From positions 124,001 through 188,000 of the forward strand of contig JBNKIW010000004.1 in the NCBI GenBank assembly GCA_050290865.1: a stretch of DNA of 64,000 bases. The letters are read 5' to 3'. Below the pieces are notes generated by a model, which saw nothing but the letters and a program-made list of their open reading frames with translations, was not told the DNA's origin and made no database searches. Origin of the DNA: JARRLC01 sp050290865. GTDB lineage: Bacteria; Pseudomonadota; Alphaproteobacteria; Rhizobiales; Rhodomicrobiaceae. The stretch's first letter is position 1. Each line of letters starts with the position of its first letter. Shown here piece after piece: positions 17,088 to 24,926 of the stretch. The translations under genes were made by a program, and so were the position numbers.

Positions 17088-18059
17088 ATGCGGCTGGCGA
17101 CGTTCAATCTCGAGAATCTCGACCTGCCGCCACACGCGCTCCTGCCGCTGGATGTGCGGGCGAAGGTGCTCCGCCCCGCCCTGGAGCGGCTCGAAGCCGA
17201 CATTCTGTGTCTGCAGGAGGTCAACGGCCAGCATGTTGCGGGACAGCCCGAACGCGCGCTGGTGGCCCTGGACATGCTGCTCGAAAACACGCGCTACGCC
17301 TCTTTCCACCGCGCCGTCACAACATCGGTCAGCAGCGCCGGCGCCGCCGACGTGCACAACCTTGTGACGCTGTCGCGGTACCCCATCGAACGCAGCTCCG
17401 AAATCCGACACACTCACGTCCCGGCAGCGCAGGCGCGGCGCGTGACCGCAGAGCCGCCGGAAGCCGAACCCGAACCGGTGCTGTTCGACCGCCCGCTCCT
17501 GGTAACGGAGCACGCCGTGGGGGAGGCGCGGGTCATGGTCATCAACGTGCATCTGCGCGCGCCGCTCGCCAGCCCCGTTCCCGGCCAGAAGCTGAGCGCA
17601 TTCCTTTGGAAGAGCGTGGCGGGCTGGGCGGAAGGCTATTATCTGTCGGCGATCAAGCGCTGCGGGCAGGCGTTCGAGTTGCGCCTTCTCGCCGACCGGC
17701 TCATTGACGAGAGCGAGAACCGGCTCGTCGCGGTCACCGGGGACTTCAACGCCGAGGAGCATGAGACGCCGATCCAGATCGTCATCGGCGCGGAGGAGGA
17801 CACCGGCAACGGCGCACTCGGCTATCAGTCGCTCGTGGTGCTCGACCGGGCGATCGATCCGGGACGGCGGTGGAGCGTGCTGCATCATGGCCGCCCGCAG
17901 ATGCTGGACCACATGCTGGCGAGCCACGCCCTGTTCGGGCATTTCCAATCCATCGAGGTGCACAACGAGGCGATTGCCGACGAAGCGGTCGGCTATGGCA
18001 GGCGGGCGACGCACGCCGGATCCTATCACGCTGCGGTGGTGGCGGAATTTGCGCTGTGA
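17088..18059 (+). CDS. Endonuclease/exonuclease/phosphatase-family hydrolase
   Basis: 323 residues of the DNase I-like fold. Metal and catalytic motifs are present: LATFNLENL (Asn), LCLQEVNG (Glu), VINVHLRAP (His), VTGDFNAEEHETPI (Asp, Asn) and AGSYHAAVVAEF (terminal His). Such proteins cleave phosphodiesters or phosphomonoesters in nucleic acids, lipids or small molecules; the substrate here cannot be told. No signal peptide is seen, so a cytosolic location is inferred. It lies 54 bases before the GMC oxidoreductase and may share its transcript. Confidence 0.85.
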   Translation: MRLATFNLENLDLPPHALLPLDVRAKVLRPALERLEADILCLQEVNGQHVAGQPERALVALDMLLENTRYASFHRAVTTSVSSAGAADVHNLVTLSRYPIERSSEIRHTHVPAAQARRVTAEPPEAEPEPVLFDRPLLVTEHAVGEARVMVINVHLRAPLASPVPGQKLSAFLWKSVAGWAEGYYLSAIKRCGQAFELRLLADRLIDESENRLVAVTGDFNAEEHETPIQIVIGAEEDTGNGALGYQSLVVLDRAIDPGRRWSVLHHGRPQMLDHMLASHALFGHFQSIEVHNEAIADEAVGYGRRATHAGSYHAAVVAEFAL

Positions 18060-18113
18060 GAAGCGGGGCGCCATTTCTACTACAATAATCAATCCTATCG
18101 TGGGGGACCGTTC

Positions 18114-19718
18114 ATGGAAGAGTACGACTTCGTCATCGCCGGAGCGGGATCGGCGGGCTGTGTGCTCGCCAACCGGCTGTCGGCGGATGGCCGTCATCGC
18201 GTGGCGCTGATCGAAGGCGGCGGCAGGGACAACTGGATCTGGTTCCATATCCCCGTCGGCTATCTGTTCGCCATCGGCAATCCGCGCTCGGACTGGATGT
18301 TCAAGACCGAGCCCGACCCCGGTCTCAATGGCCGCAGCCTCAACTATCCCCGCGGCAAGGTGATCGGCGGGTCGTCCGCGATCAATGCCATGATCTATAT
18401 GCGCGGCCAGGCGGCCGACTACGACGGCTGGCGCCAGCTCGGTCTTGAGGGATGGGGCTGGGACGACGTGCTGCCGGCCTTCAAGCGGCATGAGGATCAC
18501 TTCGCGGGCGCCAATGCCGTGCATGGTGCGGGCGGCGAATGGCGCGTGGAGCCCGCGCGCATGAGGTGGGATATTCTCGATGCGTTCCGCGACGCCGCCG
18601 CCCAGTCCGGCATCCCGCCGACGCCGGATTTCAACACCGGCACCAACGAAGGCTGCGGCTATTTTCAGGTCAACCAGAAGAACGGCCGCCGCTGGAGCAC
18701 CGCGCGCGGTTTCCTGAAACACGCCCTGGACCGGCCGAACCTGACGCTCGTCACCCATGCACTGGCCGATCGCGTCATTTTCGATGGACGCCGGGCCACC
18801 GGCCTCGTGCTGCGCGTGAATGGCGGGGAGCGCCGTATCATGGCGCGCCGCGAGATCATCCTCTCCACGGGCGCCGTCGCCACGCCGGCGATCCTGGAAC
18901 GCTCCGGCGTGGGCGCAGGAGAGCGGCTGCGGCAACTCGGCGTGCCGGTGGTCGCTGATGTCCCTGGCGTCGGTGAAAACCTCCAGGATCACCTGCAGCT
19001 TCGGCTGATCTTCAAGGTCAGTGGCGTCGAGACGCTGAACACGGTCTACCAGTCGCTCCTGCGCCGCGCCTGGATGGGGCTCGACTACGCCCTTCGCCGC
19101 CGCGGACCGTTGACCATGGCGCCCTCGCAGCTCGGCGCTTTCACGCGCTCGTCGCCGGACTACGAGACGCCCAATCTCGAATATCACATCCAGCCGCTGT
19201 CGCTCGACCGCTTCGGCGAACCGATGCACCGCTTCGGCGCCTTCACCGTCAGCGTATGCAATCTGCGCCCCACGAGCCGCGGCTCGATCCATGCGCGCTC
19301 GCCTGACGCCGCCGATGCGCCGGTCATCCGCCCCAACTATCTCTCTACAGACGAGGACCGCCGCGTCGCCGTGGACGCCATCCGCCTGTCGCGCCGCATC
19401 GTGGCGGTACCCGCGCTCGCGCATTTCACGCCGCAGGAATATCTGCCGGGCGCGCATCTCCAGGGCGACGGGGAACTGGTGGCGGCAGCAGGCGACATCG
19501 GCACGACGATCTTTCACCCCACCTGCACGGCGAAAATGGGAGCGGACAGCGATCCGCTGGCGGTGACGGACGCGCGTCTGCGTGTGCGCGGCGTCGAGGC
19601 ATTGCGGGTGGTCGATGCGTCGGTGATGCCGCGGATCACCTCGGGGAACACCAATTCGCCGACGGTCATGATCGCCGAGAAGGGCGCGGCGATGATCGCG
19701 GAGGACTGGCGGGGGTAA
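18114..19718 (+). CDS. GMC-family FAD-dependent oxidoreductase (choline/alcohol dehydrogenase-like)
   Basis: 534 residues. Dinucleotide-binding motif near the N-terminus (FVIAGAGSAGCVLANRL), GMC signature 1 (YPRGKVIGGSSAINAMIYMRG) and signature 2 (STGAVATPAILERSGVG), and the C-terminal catalytic His region (HPTCTAKMG and SGNTNSPTVMIAEKGA). It oxidises an alcohol with FAD; choline, PEG or aliphatic alcohols are all possible. GGGGGA lies six bases before the ATG. It converges on the nif cluster with only 18 bases between stop codons. Confidence 0.9.
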   Translation: MEEYDFVIAGAGSAGCVLANRLSADGRHRVALIEGGGRDNWIWFHIPVGYLFAIGNPRSDWMFKTEPDPGLNGRSLNYPRGKVIGGSSAINAMIYMRGQAADYDGWRQLGLEGWGWDDVLPAFKRHEDHFAGANAVHGAGGEWRVEPARMRWDILDAFRDAAAQSGIPPTPDFNTGTNEGCGYFQVNQKNGRRWSTARGFLKHALDRPNLTLVTHALADRVIFDGRRATGLVLRVNGGERRIMARREIILSTGAVATPAILERSGVGAGERLRQLGVPVVADVPGVGENLQDHLQLRLIFKVSGVETLNTVYQSLLRRAWMGLDYALRRRGPLTMAPSQLGAFTRSSPDYETPNLEYHIQPLSLDRFGEPMHRFGAFTVSVCNLRPTSRGSIHARSPDAADAPVIRPNYLSTDEDRRVAVDAIRLSRRIVAVPALAHFTPQEYLPGAHLQGDGELVAAAGDIGTTIFHPTCTAKMGADSDPLAVTDARLRVRGVEALRVVDASVMPRITSGNTNSPTVMIAEKGAAMIAEDWRG

Positions 19719-19736
19719 AACCCGCCTGGCCGCCCG

Positions 19737-20618
19737 TCATTCCGCCGCTGTCAACGCTGCTATGGCGCCCGGCAAATCCACCTCGATCGGCTCCAGCCCC
19801 GCCTCGGCGTAAAAACGCGCCTCCATCCGCGTCGGCGGCTGGTCCACCACCACATAGCTCTGCCCGCCCGACCGTTTCATGATCTGGCGAGCATAGGTAC
19901 GCAGCATCTGGTCGCTGAAGCGGCAGCCGAGAAAGAGGAACCCGCGTTGGCTGCGCCGCTGTTTCACCGGTTCCGGGATCGGCGTCTGGATGTCGATCTC
20001 GGTCAGGACCTCGACATAATCGCTGTCGGCGACGAGGAAGTTGCGGGCCGGACTGACCGAGCCGTGCGGTTTGTAGATCAGCGTGTTCCAGCCCAGCGCC
20101 GCGTTGACGTTGGTCTCGGCTCCGCTCGCGTCGTAATACTTCACCCAGACGTCGCGGTTCTCCAGCGCGCGTGTCACGCCCTGCACCTCGCCGAAGTCGG
20201 CACGCCCACTGCCGCGGAACGCCGCCGCCAGGGCGCCGTCATACCAGCTATCGACAATCAGCGGCGCCTTCAGCGTGGCCAGCCAGTGATGCAGCGGGCC
20301 CGGCTCGACCGGCGTGTTGAAGATTTCGGCCATGAACGCGACCAGCGTTTTGCGGTGGCGGCGCTGCTCGATGAATTGTGCGGTGCCCCACATATTGCCA
20401 CGCAGGGCCGCTGTGACTGGCACGCGGGCGGCGAGTTCCATGGCCAGCGCCTCGGGCGCGAGCGGAACGCTGGTGGCCGGACCAGCCGCGAGCACGCCGG
20501 GGCCGAGATAGGGGATGAGCCAGCCCGCCTCGATCTCCAGCACGAGCGATTTGAGCTGCTCGAGCGCGGCGGCTGGCGGCGTATGGGTGAGGGTCTGCCT
20601 CAGTGACAGGCTGTACAT
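19737..20618 (-). CDS. SIR2-like protein at the end of the nif operon
   Basis: 293 residues of the SIR2-like (SIR2_2) fold. The motifs appear in order but altered: GWLIPYLGPGVL (33-42) where sirtuins have GAGxS, PLIVDSWYDGALAAAF (119-134) for the TTNYD segment, YKPHGSV (182-188) for KLHGS, DSDYVEVL and FLFLGCRFSDQMLR (228-240). NAD binding is possible but not certain given the changed glycine loop. GGAGACGAAC precedes the ATG at 20618. It follows nifT on the same strand with a gap of about 37 bases and is the last gene before a convergent oxidoreductase. Its role in nitrogen fixation is unknown; NAD- or ADP-ribose-linked regulation is a guess. Confidence 0.78.
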   Translation of the reverse strand: MYSLSLRQTLTHTPPAAALEQLKSLVLEIEAGWLIPYLGPGVLAAGPATSVPLAPEALAMELAARVPVTAALRGNMWGTAQFIEQRRHRKTLVAFMAEIFNTPVEPGPLHHWLATLKAPLIVDSWYDGALAAAFRGSGRADFGEVQGVTRALENRDVWVKYYDASGAETNVNAALGWNTLIYKPHGSVSPARNFLVADSDYVEVLTEIDIQTPIPEPVKQRRSQRGFLFLGCRFSDQMLRTYARQIMKRSGGQSYVVVDQPPTRMEARFYAEAGLEPIEVDLPGAIAALTAAE

Positions 20619-20655
20619 GTTCGTCTCCGTCCGTTTCCGCGCCGCCAAATCCGCG

Positions 20656-20862
20656 CTATTCGCTCAGCCGCTTGGCCTCGATGGTGATCGGCAGGCGCGT
20701 ATCCACCGCCATTTCGGGGAGCGCCAGCATCCAGCCGTTCTTCAGCTTGACCCAGCCGCCCCACAGCGTGGGCTTCTCCGTCTCGACGATGGCCTCTTCC
20801 AGATCCTTCTTCGGCACATAGGCCGCGTATCCGGCGCCCGTCTTCCTGATCATCACTTTCAC
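20656..20862 (-). CDS. nifT: Nitrogen fixation protein NifT/FixU
   Basis: 68 residues, the normal family length. Typical sequence: MKVMIRKTGAGYAAYVPKKDLEE, then WGGWVKLKNGWMLALPEM and a DTRLPITIEAKRLSE end. NifT is a small beta-rich protein found beside nifB/nifZ in most diazotrophs, where its loss has little effect; no activity is assigned. It is placed 40 bases after nifZ and before the SIR2-like gene, all on the minus strand and presumably from the nifB promoter. Confidence 0.9.
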   Translation of the reverse strand: MKVMIRKTGAGYAAYVPKKDLEEAIVETEKPTLWGGWVKLKNGWMLALPEMAVDTRLPITIEAKRLSE

Positions 20863-20902
20863 GCATCCATCTCCTTCTTCCCGGCGGGGGCCGCGGGCTG
20901 TA

Positions 20903-21169
20903 CTAGTCCGCGCTTACGAGTTCCTTTCCCCGCATGCCGACGATCGTGCCCCGGTCGATCCACTCGACCGCGTAGATGTAGAACTGCTGCAGGAAGGTGC
21001 CGATGTCGCGCACATAGCCGACATCACCCTTCTTCACGATGATCTCGCCGATGTCGCGCCCGCGAACCGTGCCGTCGTTGCGGATGTGTTTCAGCGAGCG
21101 CACCTTGTCGCCCGGTTGGAAGACGGGCTCGGCAAAAATCTCCACCGCCTGTTCACGTCCCAGTCCCAT
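20903..21169 (-). CDS. nifZ: Nitrogenase P-cluster assembly factor NifZ
   Basis: 88 residues. Family features: FQPGDKVRSLKHIRNDGTVRGRDIGE, VKKGDVGYVRDIGTFLQQFYIYAVEW and a basic-hydrophobic end. NifZ acts in maturation of the second P-cluster of the MoFe protein. The ATG at 21169 is fixed by the strong GGAGG five bases upstream; it begins within the last codons of the LRV gene (17-base overlap, different frame), so translation is likely coupled. Confidence 0.9.
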   Translation of the reverse strand: MGLGREQAVEIFAEPVFQPGDKVRSLKHIRNDGTVRGRDIGEIIVKKGDVGYVRDIGTFLQQFYIYAVEWIDRGTIVGMRGKELVSAD

Positions 21170-21977
21170 CGTCACCTCCATCCGAGCCTTTCCCGCTCCC
21201 AAAGCGCCATTCCATCCGCTCGACCGCCCGCTGGCGAACGGTTGTGTCGGGGTCGGCGAGCAGTGCCTCCAACGCTTCGCGCGTCCCGCGTTCGCCGACC
21301 AGGAAACGCACCCGCAAATCGGGATCGCGCGCCATCGCTGTGAGCTGATGCGGCTCCAGACGCCGCGCCACATCGACACGAACGAGCGGATCGACGTCGA
21401 ACATCATGTCCGCCAGCCGGTCCGGCTTGAGGCGGTTGGCCACGACGCGGCGGACTTCCGGCTCCGGATCGCCCATCGCCAGCGCCGCCACATCCTCGGG
21501 CAGCCGCATCGCCACCACTTTGCGCACGGCGTAATCCTCGTCCGAGAGCATGGCGACCAGTTCCGCGCCCTCCACCCTCTGCGCCACCGCCATCCGCACC
21601 TTGCGATCCGGATCGGCCTTCAGGGCTGAGAGCCGCACAACCGGCAGCCGGTAGGCGACCATTGCCCGAACGTCCGGCTCCGCGTCCCCGATCATCGACG
21701 GCAGTTGGAACACCGGAGCGTGTTTGGCCGCCAGGACCCGCACCTCGAAATAGGGGTGCTCCAGATAGGAGCCCGCGAGCGTGGGATTGGCGCCGAAGAA
21801 ACGGTCGATGCGCTTGGCCCGCTGGTCGCGGACACAGATGCGTCCAAGATCGCAGCGGCCCTCGGCGCGAATGACGGCATGCGGACAGTCCTTGCAGGAC
21901 ACCGGCCTGCCGAGCCAGTCCACCGCCTCCGCGGGTTCGATGATCGGGGCCGCTTCTTCTTCCGACTCTTCACCCAT
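21153..21977 (-). CDS. Leucine-rich-repeat-variant (LRV) iron-sulfur protein of the nif cluster
   Basis: 274 residues. The N-terminal cluster-binding part has Cys28, Cys31, Cys42 and Cys48 (SCKDCPHA, RCDLGRICV). It is followed by about nine 24-residue helical repeats of the LRV type (DPDRKVRMAVAQRVEGAELVAML, DPEPEVRRVVANRL, DPLVRVDVARRL, DPDLRVRFLVGE). A protein of this build with a [4Fe-4S] cluster was crystallised from Azotobacter vinelandii, whose gene also lies near nifB; its function remains unknown. Here it sits between fdxN and nifZ. The repeat surface suggests a protein-binding scaffold for nitrogenase assembly (inference). Confidence 0.85.
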   Translation of the reverse strand: MGEESEEEAAPIIEPAEAVDWLGRPVSCKDCPHAVIRAEGRCDLGRICVRDQRAKRIDRFFGANPTLAGSYLEHPYFEVRVLAAKHAPVFQLPSMIGDAEPDVRAMVAYRLPVVRLSALKADPDRKVRMAVAQRVEGAELVAMLSDEDYAVRKVVAMRLPEDVAALAMGDPEPEVRRVVANRLKPDRLADMMFDVDPLVRVDVARRLEPHQLTAMARDPDLRVRFLVGERGTREALEALLADPDTTVRQRAVERMEWRFGSGKGSDGGDDGTGT

Positions 21978-22014
21978 GACTCCGTCACCCCTCGATGTGC
22001 CTTTCCGCTCGGGG

Positions 22015-22209
22015 TCACGCCTTCACGCAGGTTTTCGGCACCGGGCACACCTCGTCGCACTGCGGCTTGTCGAAATGCCCTTCGCATTCGACGCACTTCA
22101 CCGGATCGATGATGTACATGTCGTTCTTTATCTTGATGGCTGCCGTCGGACATTCGAACTCGCAGGCGCCGCAGACGGTGCACTGGGAGGCGATGATTTT
22201 GTAGGCCAT
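22015..22209 (-). CDS. fdxN: 2[4Fe-4S] ferredoxin of the nif cluster
   Basis: 64 residues with two cluster motifs: Cys10, 13, 16, 20 (CTVCGACEFECP) and Cys39, 42, 51, 55 with the eight-residue insertion typical of nif-linked ferredoxins (CVECEGHF, CDEVCP), plus an extra Cys61. In Azotobacter, FdxN supports NifB-cofactor formation, so electron supply to the adjacent NifB is the likely job. It starts 53 bases after the nifB stop on the same strand, and a ribosome site (GAAGGAGCAAC) precedes the ATG. Confidence 0.9.
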   Translation of the reverse strand: MAYKIIASQCTVCGACEFECPTAAIKIKNDMYIIDPVKCVECEGHFDKPQCDEVCPVPKTCVKA

Positions 22210-22261
22210 TGTTGCTCCTTCGTTTCTCGACTTATTCCGGTCCGTTTCCAGTCATGCCCCG

Positions 22262-23743
22262 TCAAGCGGAAAGCCGTTCCTGGACGGCCGCGAATTCCTC
22301 GGCGTAATAGGCGGCAATCGCTGCCTCGATATATTCGAAGGCATGGGCGTCGCTGACGCCGATGCCCGCCGCCGCCAGATCCTTCCGCGGACAATCGCCG
22401 ATTTTCGCGCAGAGCACGGCGTCGATGCCCGCCAGCGTCTTGATGGTCGAGTCCAGCGTGGCGTCCTCGCCGAAGCCACCCTGGCAGTAGGCGTCCTCGA
22501 CCTTGCGGTGGCCGATGAAGGTCACGCCATCAGGCCCGGCTTCGTAGACCTGGAATTCCTTCGCGTGGCCGAAATGCTGGTTCACGCGCCCGCCACCCTT
22601 GGTGGCGACGGCCACGAGGATCGGTCGGTCCGCCAGCGCCTTCAACTCGTCCACGGCAGTGCTCTTCGCCGCAACATGGTCGCCGCGCTCGCGGGCGACG
22701 ACATTGCGGTAGGCTTCGCGGATCGAGGGATCGTAGACCGCCTCTTCCGGGATTTGATCGAGCGTGAATTCCTGGCCGCGATCCTCGCCGAGAAGGCCGA
22801 CCGCGTCGGCGCGGCACTGGCGGCAATGGCGCATCAGGTTCGCCCCGCCCGCACAGGCATCCTGCAGCGCCTTCAACTCGGCGTGCGTCGGACCGCGCTG
22901 ACCGGTGAGGCCGAAATGCGTGCCATGCGCGGGATCGGAAATCAGCGGCATGATGTTGTGCAGGAAAGCGCCGCGCTTCTTCACCACAGCATTGACCACC
23001 TTCAGGTGTTCGTCGTTGATGCCGGGGATCATCACCGAGTTGATCTTGGTGAGGATGCCGCGCTGGCTCAGCATTTCGAGGCCGAGCATCTGGCGTTCAT
23101 GCAGAATTTGCGAGGCTTCGATGCCGGTGTGGCGCTTGTGATTGTAGAAAATCCACGGGTAGATTTTCGCGCCAATCTCCGGATCGACCATGTTGATGGT
23201 GATCGTCACATGATCGACGTTCATCTCGGCAAGTTCGTCCACATGATCGGGCAGAGCCAGACCGTTCGTGGAGATGCACAGCTTGATGTCGGGGATATCT
23301 TTCGCGACCTGCTCGAACGTTGCCTTCGTCTTCTTCCAGTCGTAACAGGCGTCGCCCGGCCCAGCGATACCGAGCACCGAGAGCTGCGGCACGTCGTTGG
23401 CGACCGTGACCACCTTCCGCCGCGCCTGATCGGGCGTCAGCTTCTCCGACACGACGCCGGGGCGGCTCTCATTCGCACAGTCATATTTGCGGTTGCAGTA
23501 GTTACACTGGATGTTGCACGCGGGCGCCACCGCAACATGCATGCGCGCGAAATAATGATGCGCCTCTTCGGAGTAGCAGGGGTGATCCTTGATCTTGGCC
23601 CAGATCTCGGCAGGCATGTCGTTCGCGCCCGCGCTCGACCCGCAGGCGTGCGCCGAACAGCCTCCGCCGGATAGCTCCGCACGCATCTCTTCGGGGGCCT
23701 GTTCCTCGAACAGCGAGTCGAACGGGACGAGATTGTTGTCCAT
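22262..23743 (-). CDS. nifB: FeMo-cofactor biosynthesis protein NifB (radical SAM)
   Basis: 493 residues. The N-terminal radical SAM domain carries Cys76-x3-Cys80-x2-Cys83 (APACNIQCNYCNRKYDC) after HPCYSEEAHHYFARMH; accessory cluster cysteines include those in GHPCYSE-like and CRQCRADAVG positions. The C-terminal NifX-like domain starts near 385 (ILVAVATKGGGRVNQHFGHAKEF) and ends past CAKIGDCP. NifB fuses two [4Fe-4S] units and a carbide into NifB-co, the core of all nitrogenase cofactors. The ATG at 23743 gives MDNNLVPF and has GGAG about 10 bases upstream. A perfect sigma-54 promoter and two NifA sites lie just upstream. nifHDK and the rest of the nif set are not in the window. Confidence 0.95.
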   Translation of the reverse strand: MDNNLVPFDSLFEEQAPEEMRAELSGGGCSAHACGSSAGANDMPAEIWAKIKDHPCYSEEAHHYFARMHVAVAPACNIQCNYCNRKYDCANESRPGVVSEKLTPDQARRKVVTVANDVPQLSVLGIAGPGDACYDWKKTKATFEQVAKDIPDIKLCISTNGLALPDHVDELAEMNVDHVTITINMVDPEIGAKIYPWIFYNHKRHTGIEASQILHERQMLGLEMLSQRGILTKINSVMIPGINDEHLKVVNAVVKKRGAFLHNIMPLISDPAHGTHFGLTGQRGPTHAELKALQDACAGGANLMRHCRQCRADAVGLLGEDRGQEFTLDQIPEEAVYDPSIREAYRNVVARERGDHVAAKSTAVDELKALADRPILVAVATKGGGRVNQHFGHAKEFQVYEAGPDGVTFIGHRKVEDAYCQGGFGEDATLDSTIKTLAGIDAVLCAKIGDCPRKDLAAAGIGVSDAHAFEYIEAAIAAYYAEEFAAVQERLSA

Positions 23744-23785
23744 GGCGCATGTCTCCAGGGCGTAATTCGTACTGCCTGGAGACAA

Positions 23786-23801
23786 TGCAATTGCAGTGCC
23801 A
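23786..23801 (-). promoter_or_regulatory. Sigma-54 (-24/-12) promoter of nifB
   Basis: On the minus strand the sequence TGGCACTGCAATTGCA matches the consensus TGGCAC-N5-TTGCW exactly, with the essential GG and GC spaced correctly. Transcription would begin near 23774, leaving a leader of about 30 bases before the nifB ATG. Confidence 0.9.
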
Positions 23802-23844
23802 AATTGTAATTCATTGATTCTACGTGGATTTATCGTGGGCGCGG

Positions 23845-23860
23845 TGTCGGAGGCACGACA
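23845..23860. promoter_or_regulatory. NifA upstream activator sequence (proximal)
   Basis: TGT-N10-ACA match (TGTCGGAGGCACGACA), the NifA-binding consensus. It lies about 70-85 bases upstream of the expected nifB start site, the normal distance for NifA acting through DNA looping. Confidence 0.8.
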
Positions 23861-23864
23861 GCCT

Positions 23865-23880
23865 TGTCATGTCCGCGACA
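23865..23880. promoter_or_regulatory. NifA upstream activator sequence (distal)
   Basis: Second TGT-N10-ACA match (TGTCATGTCCGCGACA). Its centre is exactly 20 bases from the first, about two helical turns, so both NifA dimers would sit on the same face of the DNA. It lies 8 bases downstream of the lldE stop codon. Confidence 0.78.
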
Positions 23881-23887
23881 TGCGCGC

Positions 23888-24658
23888 TCAGTTCCGGCCC
23901 GCCACCGGCGGCGCATCCGTCACGCCCGCCAGCACCTCGGCGACGTGGCGCACCTCGACCTTCGAACCTTCACGCAACAGCTTGCCGGCGATGTTCATCA
24001 GGCAGCCGAGATCGCCGCCAAGCAGCACCTCCGCGCCCGTTTCGCCGTAGAGCGCGGTTTTGCGCGATACCATGGCGTTGGATATGTCGGGATACTTGAC
24101 CGAGAACGTGCCGCCGAAGCCGCAGCACACTTCGCGATCCTCCGCCTCGACAAGCGTGAGGCCCTTGACGGTTTCCAGCAGGTTGCGCGGCTGCTCAGTC
24201 ACACCCATTTCGCGCAGGTTCGCGCAGGAGTCGTGATAGGTAACCTTCCTCGGGAATTCCGCATGCACGGCTGAAACGCCCAACACATCGGTCAGAAAGC
24301 TGACGAGTTCGTATGTGCGCGCCGCCATTTCCCGCGCCACGGGACCGAGATCGAGGTCATCGGCGAACAAGTCGGGATAATGCGTCTTCAGCATCCCCGC
24401 GCATGATCCGGACGGCACCACGACATAATCGTAGCCGCGGAACAGCTCCAGCACCTGCGTGGCGATGACCAGGGCGTCCGCGCGGTCACCATTGTTGTAG
24501 GCGGGCTGGCCGCAACAGGTCTGTCCGGAGGGGACTTCGACGACGCAGCCCGCGGCTTCGAGCAGCTTGATGGCGGCGAATCCGACCGACGGGCGGAATA
24601 CATCCACAAGGCAAGTCACGAAAAAACCGATGCGAAGTGGCCGCGCGCCGTCATTCAT
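23888..24658 (-). CDS. lldE: Lactate oxidation iron-sulfur protein LldE (LutA-type)
   Basis: 256 residues with two CCG domains: SGQTCCGQPAYNNGD, VVVPSGSCAGML, TYHDSCANLREMG and EVCCGFGGTFSVKYPD. These cysteine-rich segments bind cofactors in heterodisulfide reductase-like proteins. In LldEFG/LutABC, this subunit works with LldF and LldG to oxidise L-lactate to pyruvate. Here the lldF and lldG homologues are about 10 kb away on the same strand, with glycolate oxidase genes between. GAGG precedes the ATG at 24658. GlcF-like function is an alternative, but length and motifs fit LldE best. Confidence 0.85.
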   Translation of the reverse strand: MNDGARPLRIGFFVTCLVDVFRPSVGFAAIKLLEAAGCVVEVPSGQTCCGQPAYNNGDRADALVIATQVLELFRGYDYVVVPSGSCAGMLKTHYPDLFADDLDLGPVAREMAARTYELVSFLTDVLGVSAVHAEFPRKVTYHDSCANLREMGVTEQPRNLLETVKGLTLVEAEDREVCCGFGGTFSVKYPDISNAMVSRKTALYGETGAEVLLGGDLGCLMNIAGKLLREGSKVEVRHVAEVLAGVTDAPPVAGRN

Positions 24659-24844
24659 AACGTGCCTCGAAACATGTCCCGGCCAGCAGTCCCAAACTGC
24701 TGCCAATCCCTGCCACCATTCCATCCCGGCGAGGTGCGACCGGACCATCGGGAGCGGCGTATGCGGGATTCACGAATTCGCACTCCCGGCTCGCCGGATC
24801 AAGCCCGGCGAAGGTGGAATAGCGGTAATTCTGTTACCTGTTTT

Positions 24845-24902
24845 ACCGGGCCGGCACGGCCCGTTCGCACACAACGCGGAACAGGCCGTGCCCGGGCCGG
24901 CA
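24845..24902 (-). terminator. Large GC-rich hairpin downstream of cytochrome c
   Basis: Two arms of about 22 bases (around CGGGCCGGCACGGCC and GGCCGTGCCCGGGCCGG) form a near-perfect stem around a short loop, 25 bases beyond the cytochrome c stop codon. There is no clear T-run after it, so it may act as an RNA stability element or a Rho-dependent signal, not a classic terminator. Confidence 0.45.
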
Positions 24903-24926
24903 TTCGCAGTCACAAAGTGAGGGCTG

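Noticed and set aside
16989..19517. An 842-codon open frame antisense to the phosphatase and GMC oxidoreductase genes
   Set aside because: GC-rich codon bias leaves antisense frames open. The translation is Arg/His/Ala-rich with no family likeness, and the plus strand carries two well-matched families.
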